From contig CAIXRA010000068.1 in assembly GCA_903921725.1 (NCBI GenBank), positions 1 to 64,000 on the forward strand: 64,000 nucleotides of DNA. Direction: 5' to 3'. The position numbers and the translations under genes are program-made. Shown in pieces: positions 44,874 to 52,638 of this stretch (its first letter is position 1; each line of letters opens with the position of its first letter). The notes beneath the pieces are model-generated. The model worked only from the letters and a program-made list of their open reading frames with translations. It was not told where the DNA came from and did no database searches. This stretch comes from an uncultured Lentisphaerota bacterium. Lineage in GTDB: Bacteria > Verrucomicrobiota > Lentisphaeria > Oligosphaerales > CAITYL01.

Positions 44874-44897
44874 TTCTTCCGTTCTTCCGTTCTTCCG
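44874..44897 (+). repeat. Three exact TTCTTCCG octamers before tpiA
   Basis: Units start at 44874, 44882 and 44890. They lie 31 bp before the tpiA ATG, close to its ribosome site. The same octamer (other strand) is repeated three times inside the alcohol dehydrogenase gene. Confidence 0.85.
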
Positions 44898-44927
44898 TCA
44901 ATTAAAAACAAGCAAGGAGTTAAGAAA

Positions 44928-45743
44928 ATGGCCCGTCGCAAGCTGATCGCCGGTAACTGGAAGATGAACAAGACCGCCGCCGAGGGTGCCGCCCTAGCGA
45001 AGGAACTCAAGGCCGCCATGGTCGCCATAAACCCAAACGGAGTGTGTGGTGAATCCATTTCCCAGATACGCGACGCTGAAGGTACGCATACAGCCGAAGT
45101 GCTCGTGTGCCCGCCGATCACCACGGTTCCGGCGGTCGTCGTGGAGCTGGAAGGCACCTGCTGCCAGGTCGGCGCGCAGAACATCCACTGGGCCGACAAC
45201 GGCGCGTTCACCGGCGAACTCTCCGGCGCGATGCTGAAGGAGATCCCGGTCTCCTACGTGCTCATCGGCCACAGCGAGCGCCGCCAGTATTTCGGCGAGA
45301 CCGACGAGACGGTCAACAAGCGCACCAAGGCCGCGCTGAAGTACGGCATCAAGCCGGTCGTGTGCGTCGGCGAGCTGCTCGCCGAACGCGAAGCCGGACA
45401 GACCAACGCCGTGTGCGAGAGGCAGACGCGCGCCGGGCTGGCCGGGCTGACCGCCGAGGAGATGAAGAACGTCGTCGTCGCCTACGAGCCCGTGTGGGCG
45501 ATCGGCACCGGCAAGGTCGCCTCCAACGAGCAGGCCCAGGAAGTCCACGCATTCCTGCGCGGCATCCTGAAGAGCCTGTTCGGCGCGGAGACGGCGGAAG
45601 CCACGCGCATCCTCTACGGCGGCAGCATGAACGCCGCCAACGCGGCCGGCCTGCTCGCGCAGCCGGACATCGACGGCGGCCTGATCGGCGGCGCCAGCCT
45701 GAAGGCGGCGGACTTCGCCGCGATCGTCAGCGCCGCAAAGTAA
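44928..45743 (+). CDS. tpiA: Triosephosphate isomerase with N-terminal insertion
   Basis: This enzyme interconverts dihydroxyacetone phosphate and glyceraldehyde 3-phosphate. ATG 44928 has AAGGAG upstream. The catalytic residues are visible: Lys in GNWKMNK, His in LIGHSERR, and Glu in VVAYEPVWAIGTG. The 271-residue length exceeds the usual 250 because a segment of about 20 residues (INPNGVCGESISQIRDAEGT) replaces the normal short loop after helix 1. The inserted DNA is about 48 percent GC, well below the flanks, and keeps the frame, so the enzyme is probably still active. Confidence 0.95.
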   Translation: MARRKLIAGNWKMNKTAAEGAALAKELKAAMVAINPNGVCGESISQIRDAEGTHTAEVLVCPPITTVPAVVVELEGTCCQVGAQNIHWADNGAFTGELSGAMLKEIPVSYVLIGHSERRQYFGETDETVNKRTKAALKYGIKPVVCVGELLAEREAGQTNAVCERQTRAGLAGLTAEEMKNVVVAYEPVWAIGTGKVASNEQAQEVHAFLRGILKSLFGAETAEATRILYGGSMNAANAAGLLAQPDIDGGLIGGASLKAADFAAIVSAAK

Positions 45744-45847
45744 GCCGCGGCGCCGGCAGGCGGGCGTTCGTCCGGACGACGGACGCCCCGCCCGCCTTCA
45801 CCCCCCTCCGCAAAAATATTTTCCGGGCCACGGGAACCCAATCCCCC

Positions 45848-46456
45848 ATGCCGATGTCCAAGGACAGTGAGAGCGACAAGGGTTGCGACAGCGAGCTGGT
45901 GCGCCGCTTCCAGGCGGGCGACAGTTCGGCGTTCGACGCCCTGGTTGACAAGCATTCCGGAAAGGCGTTTCAAATCGCCTACGGCGTGCTGGGCAGCCGC
46001 CAGGACGCGGAAGAGGTTTCGCAGGACGTCTTCCTCCGCATCCACCGGGCGCTTCCCAGCTTCCGCGGCGATTCGGAATTCACAACCTGGATGTACCGGA
46101 TCACAATCAACCTGGCACGCAACAAGTATCGGTGGAACAAGAGCCGGGGCGCCCAAAAGAATGTGAGCATGGACGCGCCGCCCGAGAACGGGGAGGGAAG
46201 CTCCGACGGAGTCGCCTTCACCGTCGCCGATCCGGAAATGCCGCCCGACGAACGGGTGGCCATGGACGAGATCGAGCGGAACATCACCACCGAAATGGAA
46301 CGGCTGCCGGCGCTCTATCGGGAAACACTGGTCATGCGCAACCTGGAAAACATGAACTACGACCAGATTGCCGGACTTTTGGGATGCAAGCTCGGAACCA
46401 TCAAGTCCAGAATCGCACGGGCCCGGGAAGAGCTGCGGAAACGGGTGAAACTATGA
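45848..46456 (+). CDS. ECF-type RNA polymerase sigma factor (second)
   Basis: The 202-residue sigma-70 family protein has region 2 (AYGVLGSRQDAEEVSQDVFLRIHRALPSFRG) and region 4 helix-turn-helix (YRETLVMRNLENMNYDQIAGLLGCKLGTIKSRIARAREELRKR). The fold resembles RpoE-like ECF factors. ATG 45848 is used; ATG 45854 is possible. Its stop overlaps the start of the anti-sigma gene (ATGA), a standard sigma/anti-sigma coupling. Confidence 0.92.
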   Translation: MPMSKDSESDKGCDSELVRRFQAGDSSAFDALVDKHSGKAFQIAYGVLGSRQDAEEVSQDVFLRIHRALPSFRGDSEFTTWMYRITINLARNKYRWNKSRGAQKNVSMDAPPENGEGSSDGVAFTVADPEMPPDERVAMDEIERNITTEMERLPALYRETLVMRNLENMNYDQIAGLLGCKLGTIKSRIARAREELRKRVKL

Positions 46457-47316
46457 ACGACAAAATCAAGATTCCCGACACGGTCGCCTGCCCCTCCCCC
46501 GAGGAGCTCTCCGCCCTGCACGACGGCAACGGATTACCGGATGTCGCGGGGCACGCCGCCGCCTGCGCCGCCTGCCGGAAGCTCCTGGCCGATTACGGCG
46601 TGATTGATGCCATGGTCGCCCGCGCCGTCAACCCGCCCGCCGACCTCACCGCCCGAATCAAGGCCGCCTGCCGCGCCGAATCGCTGCGCCAGCGCAAGCC
46701 GATGGCGATGTGGCCCCGGCACTACGGCTGGCGCCTCGCCGCCGCGGCCGCCGCCTGCGCCGCCGTCGCCGGCCTTCTCGTCTTCTTCTCGGGTGAATCC
46801 GGCCAGCGCGGCATCCGCACCGCCCGCGCCGCACTCCCGCCGGAACTGGGGACAACGCCCGCCGGCGACGCGGCAGCGCGCGTCAACCTCACCGACAAAA
46901 ACGGCGCCGTGCACGCGCCGGAACTCTCCGGCCGCCCGGCCGCCGGCGCCTCCAACTACGGGGAACGGCTGCGCGCCGTCGGCCTCGACGCTGCCGGGAA
47001 CGGCGTTGTGACCCTGCCGAATGTGGGCGACGCCGTCCAGCATGTCTGGGTTGTCAGGAATTCCGCCCTGGCCACAAACATCCTCCGCCGCAACCTGCCC
47101 CGGCATGCCGTGCTGACGGATGTGTCGGCCAACGGCCGCACCCTCTACCGCATCGTGGTCATTGACCGCGACATGCAGGCGTTGGTGGACCGACTCGCCG
47201 CCGCCGGCTTCTCGCTGGTCTCTCCCTCGCTCCCGCAGCCCGGCGCGAACCAGGCGCTCGGCGTCTTCGGCAAGCCTGTCGCCTACACCGTGGAACTCGT
47301 GCCCGATGCAAAGTAA
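46453..47316 (+). CDS. Anti-sigma factor-like membrane protein
   Basis: The 287-residue protein overlaps the upstream ECF sigma gene by 4 bp. Its N-terminal part has a short zinc-finger-like HxxxCxxC motif (GHAAACAACRKLL, zinc-binding anti-sigma type). One transmembrane helix follows at about residues 93-112, then a periplasmic region that may include a beta-rich sensor. Such proteins hold the sigma factor at the membrane until an envelope signal releases it. The signal is unknown. Confidence 0.82.
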   Translation: MNDKIKIPDTVACPSPEELSALHDGNGLPDVAGHAAACAACRKLLADYGVIDAMVARAVNPPADLTARIKAACRAESLRQRKPMAMWPRHYGWRLAAAAAACAAVAGLLVFFSGESGQRGIRTARAALPPELGTTPAGDAAARVNLTDKNGAVHAPELSGRPAAGASNYGERLRAVGLDAAGNGVVTLPNVGDAVQHVWVVRNSALATNILRRNLPRHAVLTDVSANGRTLYRIVVIDRDMQALVDRLAAAGFSLVSPSLPQPGANQALGVFGKPVAYTVELVPDAK

Positions 47317-47453
47317 CCCGACCGCCCGGTGACCCGGACCGCACGCCCGCCGCAGCCCGCCAAGGCTCCGGCGGGCGCCGTCTTTTCCCCGCCAGCGATT
47401 GCAAGCGCGGCATCGGCACGTTTTATTACCGGTCAGAAGGAACCCCCATCCGC

Positions 47454-49124
47454 ATGAGCACCCCGCCCACCCAACGCCGCACGTGCGACTTCCTCGTCAT
47501 CGGCACCGGCATCGCCGGCCTGTTCGCCGCACTCAAGGCGGCACGGCACGGCGACGTCACCATCGTCACCAAGAGCACCGCCGAGGAGTGCAATACCCGA
47601 TACGCCCAGGGCGGCATCGCCTGCGTCATGGAGGCGGGCGACTCGTTCGACGCGCATCTGGCCGACACGCTCAACGCCGGCGCCGGCCTCTGCCATGAGG
47701 ACGTGGTCCGCGACATCGTCTCCGCCGGCCCCGCGCGCATCCAGGAACTGGTGGACCTCGGGCTGCACTTTACCCGCCGCGGCGAAGTCGCCGAGGCTCC
47801 GGACGCACAGGACGCGGAAGCCTACGACCTCGGCCGCGAGGGCGGCCACACCCGCCGCCGCATCCTGCACTCCGGCGACATCACGGGCCAGGAGGTCGCC
47901 AAGGTCCTCCTCCAGCGCTGCCGCGAGAACCCGCGCATCACCATCCTCGAAAACCACATCGCGGTGGACCTGCTCTCCACGCGCCACACCCGCTGGCAGG
48001 ACGAGAACTGGTGCCTCGGCGCCTACGTCATGGACAAGGCCACCCACGCCATCCGGACCATCATCAGCCGCGTCACCATCCTCGCCACCGGCGGCGCCGG
48101 CAAGGTATACCTTTACACGACCAATCCCGACGTCGCCACCGGCGACGGCGTCGCCATGGCCTACCGCGCCTACGCCGAGATTGCGGACATGGAATTCTTC
48201 CAATTCCACCCCACCTGCCTCTACCACCCAAACACCAAGCCGTTCCTCATCAGCGAGGCCGTCCGCGGCGAGGGCGCCGTACTCAAGGTTCGGCGCAAGG
48301 GCGAGTTCGTCGAGTTCATGCAGGACTACCACCCGATGGCCAGCCTCGCCCCGCGCGACATCGTCGCCCGCGCCATCGATAATGAGCTCAAGCGCACCGG
48401 CGAGGCCTGCGCCTACCTCGACATCCGGCACAAGGACGAGGCCTTCCTCAAGCGCCGCTTCCCCAACATCTTCGCGCAGCTCAAAAAACTCGGCATCAAC
48501 ATGACCAAGGACCTGATTCCCGTCGTGCCGGCCGCGCACTACTGCTGCGGTGGCGTCCGCACCGACATTGCCGGCCGCACCACCGTCCACGGCCTCTACG
48601 CCGTCGGCGAAGTCGGCTGCACCGGCCTCCACGGCGCCAACCGCCTGGCCAGCAACAGCCTGCTCGAGGCGCTCGTCACTGCGCACAACGCCGTCGAGGA
48701 CGCCGCCGCCCGCGCCGGCGACACCGCGCCCGTCCCGGCGGACAGCGTCCCCGACTGGAACCCCGGCGACGCCTCGGACTCCGACGAACAGGTCGTCATC
48801 ACCCACAACTGGCAGGAGATCCGCCGCTTCATGTGGGACTACGTCGGCATCGTGCGCACCAACAAGCGGCTGGAGCGGGCAAAGAACCGCATCCGTCTCA
48901 TCCGCAACGAGATCGAGAAATATTACTGGGACTCGATCCTCACCCCGGACCTCGTCGAACTGCGCAACCTCGCCTCCGTCGCCGAGATGATCATCGACTG
49001 CGCCGTCGCCCGCCGCGAATCCCGCGGCCTGCACTACAACGCCGATTATCCGATGAAAAACCAGCCCCCCGCCAAGGACACCCTCCTGCGCCGCCCCACC
49101 CGCGCCGTCATCTGGAACGAGTGA
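47454..49124 (+). CDS. nadB: L-aspartate oxidase
   Basis: This FAD enzyme oxidises aspartate to iminoaspartate in NAD synthesis; in anaerobes fumarate may act as acceptor. The 556-residue protein shows the dinucleotide-binding GTGIAGLFAALKA at the N-terminus, the GGIACVMEAGDS segment, the substrate-site HPTCLYHP, the RGEGAVL segment and the C-terminal NRLASNSLLEALV flavin loop. It resembles succinate dehydrogenase flavoproteins but lacks the covalent-FAD histidine context of SdhA, and its TxxxxH fit supports NadB. nadA is not in this window. A long inverted repeat lies downstream. Confidence 0.92.
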   Translation: MSTPPTQRRTCDFLVIGTGIAGLFAALKAARHGDVTIVTKSTAEECNTRYAQGGIACVMEAGDSFDAHLADTLNAGAGLCHEDVVRDIVSAGPARIQELVDLGLHFTRRGEVAEAPDAQDAEAYDLGREGGHTRRRILHSGDITGQEVAKVLLQRCRENPRITILENHIAVDLLSTRHTRWQDENWCLGAYVMDKATHAIRTIISRVTILATGGAGKVYLYTTNPDVATGDGVAMAYRAYAEIADMEFFQFHPTCLYHPNTKPFLISEAVRGEGAVLKVRRKGEFVEFMQDYHPMASLAPRDIVARAIDNELKRTGEACAYLDIRHKDEAFLKRRFPNIFAQLKKLGINMTKDLIPVVPAAHYCCGGVRTDIAGRTTVHGLYAVGEVGCTGLHGANRLASNSLLEALVTAHNAVEDAAARAGDTAPVPADSVPDWNPGDASDSDEQVVITHNWQEIRRFMWDYVGIVRTNKRLERAKNRIRLIRNEIEKYYWDSILTPDLVELRNLASVAEMIIDCAVARRESRGLHYNADYPMKNQPPAKDTLLRRPTRAVIWNE

Positions 49125-49159
49125 AGGGGGGCGGGCATGTGAAGAAAAAAACGGAAAGT

Positions 49160-49243
49160 CGATAACCGCCGATGGCCATCGATAACCGTCGAGACCCGTC
49201 GACTTCAGCGCCGACGGCTATCGAAGGCCATCGGCGGTTATCG
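49160..49243. repeat. Long inverted repeat between nadB and ispD
   Basis: CGATAACCGCCGATGGCC (49160-49177) is perfectly complementary to 49226-49243. The inner flanks (ATCGATAACCGTCG against CGACGGCTATCGA) extend the pairing with two mismatches. There is no T run, so this is a large hairpin or cruciform of unknown role, not a typical terminator. Confidence 0.8.
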
Positions 49244-49266
49244 AAGGTTATCGAAGCCCTTCGCCG

Positions 49267-49287
49267 CCCCCCCCCCCCGCCCCCCCC
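49267..49287 (+). repeat. Poly-C tract (12 C, G, 8 C)
   Basis: Twelve consecutive C (49267-49278), one G and eight C (49280-49287) end 16 bp before the ispD ATG. The tract is non-coding if the ATG at 49304 is right. Such tracts are prone to slippage and, this close to a start, could change ispD translation or promoter spacing. Confidence 0.8.
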
Positions 49288-49303
49288 GACAGGACTCCCC
49301 GCC

Positions 49304-50062
49304 ATGTCCACCACCCAGGCAAAAATCAAAAACCCGCAATCGGGAATCCGCCTCGCCGACACCGGACTCATCCTGGCCTGCGGCGGTTCCGGGCAGCGCT
49401 TCGGGCCGGACCGCAACAAGCTGCTGCTGGACTGGCGCGGCATCGCCCTGTTCTGCCATCCGCTGCGCACGTTCCTGGCGCTGGTGCTGCCGGAGCACGC
49501 CGTCGTGGTCGCGCCCGCCCCGCTTCTGGACGCCTTCCGCGCGGCGATGGACGCGGCGGGGATTCCGCGCGGAGTCCGCATCGTCGCCGGCGGCGCCACG
49601 CGCCAAAAGTCCGTCGCCAACGGTCTGGCCGCCCTGCCCGAAGCGGTCCGCATCGTCGCGGTGCAGGACGGCGCGCGTCCCTGCACGACTGTGGAGCTGT
49701 TCCTGGCCTGTGCGGAGTCCGCACGGACACACGGCAGCGGCGTCGCGGCGCGCCCCGTCACCGACACCATCAAGGTCGCCGACGCCGAAGGCAACGTGAA
49801 GAACACCCCCGACCGCGCCACGCTCTGGGCCGCGGAAACGCCGCAGACCTTCCGCCGCGAACGGCTTGAGGACGGCCTGTGCTTCATCCGCCAGCACAAC
49901 CTGGCCGTCACCGACGACGCCCAGGCGGTCGAGCTCGCCGGCCACGCCACGCGCCTCATCCACGCCGCCGCCCCCAACCCCAAGGTCACCTTCCCCTCCG
50001 ACCTCGGCCGCCTGCCGGCGACCGTTTTTAACAGCAATCCCGCCCCCAGGGAGAATCCATGA
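49304..50062 (+). CDS. ispD: 2-C-methyl-D-erythritol 4-phosphate cytidylyltransferase
   Basis: This enzyme of the non-mevalonate isoprenoid route makes CDP-methylerythritol from MEP and CTP. ATG 49304 gives a 252-residue protein; the frame continues upstream through the poly-C tract but that part is not IspD-like. Signatures are ILACGGSGQRFGPDRNKLLL, the VQDGARPC segment and the substrate-site VTDDAQAVELAG. Its TGA stop overlaps the ATG of the membrane gene downstream (ATGA). Confidence 0.92.
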   Translation: MSTTQAKIKNPQSGIRLADTGLILACGGSGQRFGPDRNKLLLDWRGIALFCHPLRTFLALVLPEHAVVVAPAPLLDAFRAAMDAAGIPRGVRIVAGGATRQKSVANGLAALPEAVRIVAVQDGARPCTTVELFLACAESARTHGSGVAARPVTDTIKVADAEGNVKNTPDRATLWAAETPQTFRRERLEDGLCFIRQHNLAVTDDAQAVELAGHATRLIHAAAPNPKVTFPSDLGRLPATVFNSNPAPRENP

Positions 50063-51091
50063 ACCCGATGGAAACCTGCGTCGCACCTGCCGGCGTCCCA
50101 CCCACCGCAGTGCCGTATCAAAACCGCAAGGGCACCCTCGTCGCCATGGGCGTCCTCCTCATTGTCGGCGGTGCCCTCTGCGGCTGCATGTCGCCGGCGG
50201 CGCTGTTCTCCACCCTGGCGCCGCCCCCGCCGGGAACCCATGCGCCGCAAATGCAGTTCACGGAGATGCTCGGCATCGCATCCTGCTACCTGATGATGGC
50301 GGTGGCCTGCGTCTGGCTTGGCATCGGCTCCATCCAGTGCAGGCGCTGGGCGCGGGCGCTGATTCTCGCATCCTCCTGGCTCTGCCTCGTCATCGGCGCA
50401 ATCTCGGTTGTCACCTGCCTGGTCGTGCTTCCCCCCATCCTGTCACGCCAGGTCGCCGAGGCGAACGGATCCATGGATACCCGCGCGCCAGTTTACGTCG
50501 GCATCGCGGTTGCCGGCGTCGTCCTCTTCGTCATTTTGGTCATCATCCCCCTGGCATTCCTGTTCGTCTACCGCAGTCCGCAGGTCAAGGCCACCTGCGA
50601 GGCGCTCGATCCGGTCCCCCGCTGGACCGGACCGCTGCCCGATTCCGGTGCTCACCGCCGTCCTGCTTCTGGCAAGCTCCATCGCCTGGTCGCCTTACAT
50701 GATCCTGAGCCATTATCCCGTCCCCGTCTTCGGCTGGTTCCTGACGGGCTGGGCGGCCGTTCCGGCCTACGCGGACGGCATCGCGTTCCTGGCGTACGCC
50801 GTCCGCGGCATCTACCGGCTCCAGGCCGGGGCTTTCTGGGCCACGGTTGCCGTCGTGACCCTCTTCAGCGCCTCCAATGTCGTCACCATCAAGACGCGCG
50901 GGCTCATGGCGTTCTATGAGGCCATGCAGTACCCGCAGGAAAAGATCGACTACCTGCGCAGCCACATGTACTTCTCGGACAACGCGTTTGTGCTGATGAG
51001 CCTCCTATGGGCCGCGCTCTTCATCGGCTACTTCCTCCGCATCCGCCGTTTTTTCCGGCGGCCGCCGCAGGATGCAGGAACGCCGTTGTAA
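50059..51091 (+). pseudogene. Frameshifted multi-pass membrane protein of unknown function
   Basis: From ATG 50059 a hydrophobic protein runs to about residue 190 (helices near residues 28-50, 73-93, 107-127 and 146-170). It then becomes Arg-rich nonsense. In the next frame (+1) a membrane-protein sequence continues from about 50637, starting IPVLTAVLLLASS, through at least three more helices to a stop at 51091. The break lies around GGACCGGACCGC, where a base duplication is plausible. Either the gene is broken or the read has an indel. The family is not recognised. It is coupled to ispD by an ATGA overlap. Confidence 0.7.
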
Positions 51092-51156
51092 AGCACGGCG
51101 GCTCCCCTATATTTTTCATTTGACGTCCGCCACGCACAACACGGGGGTTTTGCCGC

Positions 51157-52395
51157 ATGTCCAGCGTCTATCCGTTCAAGGCCGTTTTTCCGCAACCCGA
51201 AATTGCCGCCGAAGTCTCAGCGCCGCCCTACGACGTGGTCTCGACCGATGAGGCGGCGGCCGCCGCCGCGGGAAATCCGATCTCATTTTTCCATGTCTCA
51301 CGCCCGGAAATCGACCTGCCCCCCGGCACCGACATCCACAGCCCCAAAGTGTATGAGACGGCGCGGGAGAACTACATCGAACTCCGCCGCAAGGCGCCGC
51401 TCTCCCAGGAGACCGAGACCTGCTTCTACGTCTACTCCCTGGTCATGAACGGCCGCCGCCAGACCGGCATCGCCGCCGCCGTGTCCGTGGACGAGTACGA
51501 CGCCGGCCAGATCAAGAAGCACGAGAAGACGCGCAAGGACAAGGAGGACGACCGCACGAAGCACATCCTCACCCTGCGCTCGCAGACCGGCCCGGTATTC
51601 CTCACCTGCCGCCCGCTGCCCGACCTGGCGAAGATTACCAGGCTGGCCATGGAGAGCAAGCCGTTCGTCGACTTCACCGCCGGCGATGGCGTCCGCCACA
51701 CCGTCTGGCGCATCGCGGCGACCTCCATGGTTTCCGCCATCGCCCTTGAGTTCCGCAAGGCGCCCGCGCTCTACATCGCCGACGGCCACCACCGAGCCGC
51801 CTCCGCCGCCCGCGTCCGTGACGAGCTGCGCACGGCGAACCCGCACCACACCGGCCTGGAGGAGTACAACCGCTTCCTGGCCGTCATCTTCCCCTCCGAC
51901 CAGCTCGCCATCCTGCCGTACAACCGGCTCGTCACCGACCTCAACGGGCTCACGAAGGAGCAGTTCCTCGACAAATGCCGCACCGCCGGCTTCACCATCG
52001 GACCCGCCGCCGCCGCCACCCCGGAGAAACCCGGCATCGTCCACGCCTGCCTCGGCGGCGGCAAGTGGCTCAAGCTCACCTGCAAGGCCGACCGCTCCAA
52101 GCTCCCGCCGACCGAACAGCTCGACGTGAGCCTGCTGCAGGACCTCGTCCTCGGCCCGATCCTCGGCATCGCCGACCCGCGCACCAGCACCCGCATCGAG
52201 TTCGTCGGAGGCATCCGCGGCACCAAGCCGCTGGAGGAGCGGGTGGACCAAGGAAAGTCCGCCGTCGCCTTCTCCATGTACCCCACCACCGTGGACCAGC
52301 TCATGGAGATCGCCGACGCCGGCGGCATCATGCCCCCGAAATCCACCTGGTTCGAGCCGAAGCTCCGCGACGCTCTCCTCATCCACGACATCTGA
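51157..52395 (+). CDS. DUF1015-family protein
   Basis: The 412-residue protein matches the DUF1015 pattern: an opening VYPFKAVFP followed by VSAPPYDVVS, IADGHHRAASA in the middle, and the C-terminal TTVDQLMEIADAGGIMPPKSTWFEPK. Members have been related to ParB/sulfiredoxin-fold serine kinases (SerK, SbnI). An ADP-dependent kinase role is possible but unproven here. It stands 65 bp after the frameshifted membrane gene and is likely its own unit. The function in this organism is unknown. Confidence 0.85.
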   Translation: MSSVYPFKAVFPQPEIAAEVSAPPYDVVSTDEAAAAAAGNPISFFHVSRPEIDLPPGTDIHSPKVYETARENYIELRRKAPLSQETETCFYVYSLVMNGRRQTGIAAAVSVDEYDAGQIKKHEKTRKDKEDDRTKHILTLRSQTGPVFLTCRPLPDLAKITRLAMESKPFVDFTAGDGVRHTVWRIAATSMVSAIALEFRKAPALYIADGHHRAASAARVRDELRTANPHHTGLEEYNRFLAVIFPSDQLAILPYNRLVTDLNGLTKEQFLDKCRTAGFTIGPAAAATPEKPGIVHACLGGGKWLKLTCKADRSKLPPTEQLDVSLLQDLVLGPILGIADPRTSTRIEFVGGIRGTKPLEERVDQGKSAVAFSMYPTTVDQLMEIADAGGIMPPKSTWFEPKLRDALLIHDI

Positions 52396-52638
52396 ACGTT
52401 CAACGCCACGACCGTCTTGAATGCCCGGCTCCGGGCCTTGGGCACCGGTCGTTCATGAAATATGCGCGCCGGCCGCCCCGTGGACGCTTGGCTCTTTGCG
52501 TTCACCGCGGACTCCGCAACAGCCCCACCGGACCGGATGCCCGGCCTCACGGCCCGGCATCCGGCAAATCCCGCATTATGTTTTCCCCCTTGTTTTTATG
52601 TTCCGCCGTCCGCCTTTTCGTTTTTCCCGGGATTTCCC

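Noticed and set aside
45046..45237. Small plus-strand gene within tpiA
   Set aside because: It is an out-of-frame reading of conserved tpiA and the insertion; no ribosome site or independent family match is apparent.
49267..49287. Poly-C tract as a coding phase-variation switch within ispD
   Set aside because: The conserved IspD begins at ATG 49304, after the tract, so slippage would not shift its frame. Only expression effects remain plausible.
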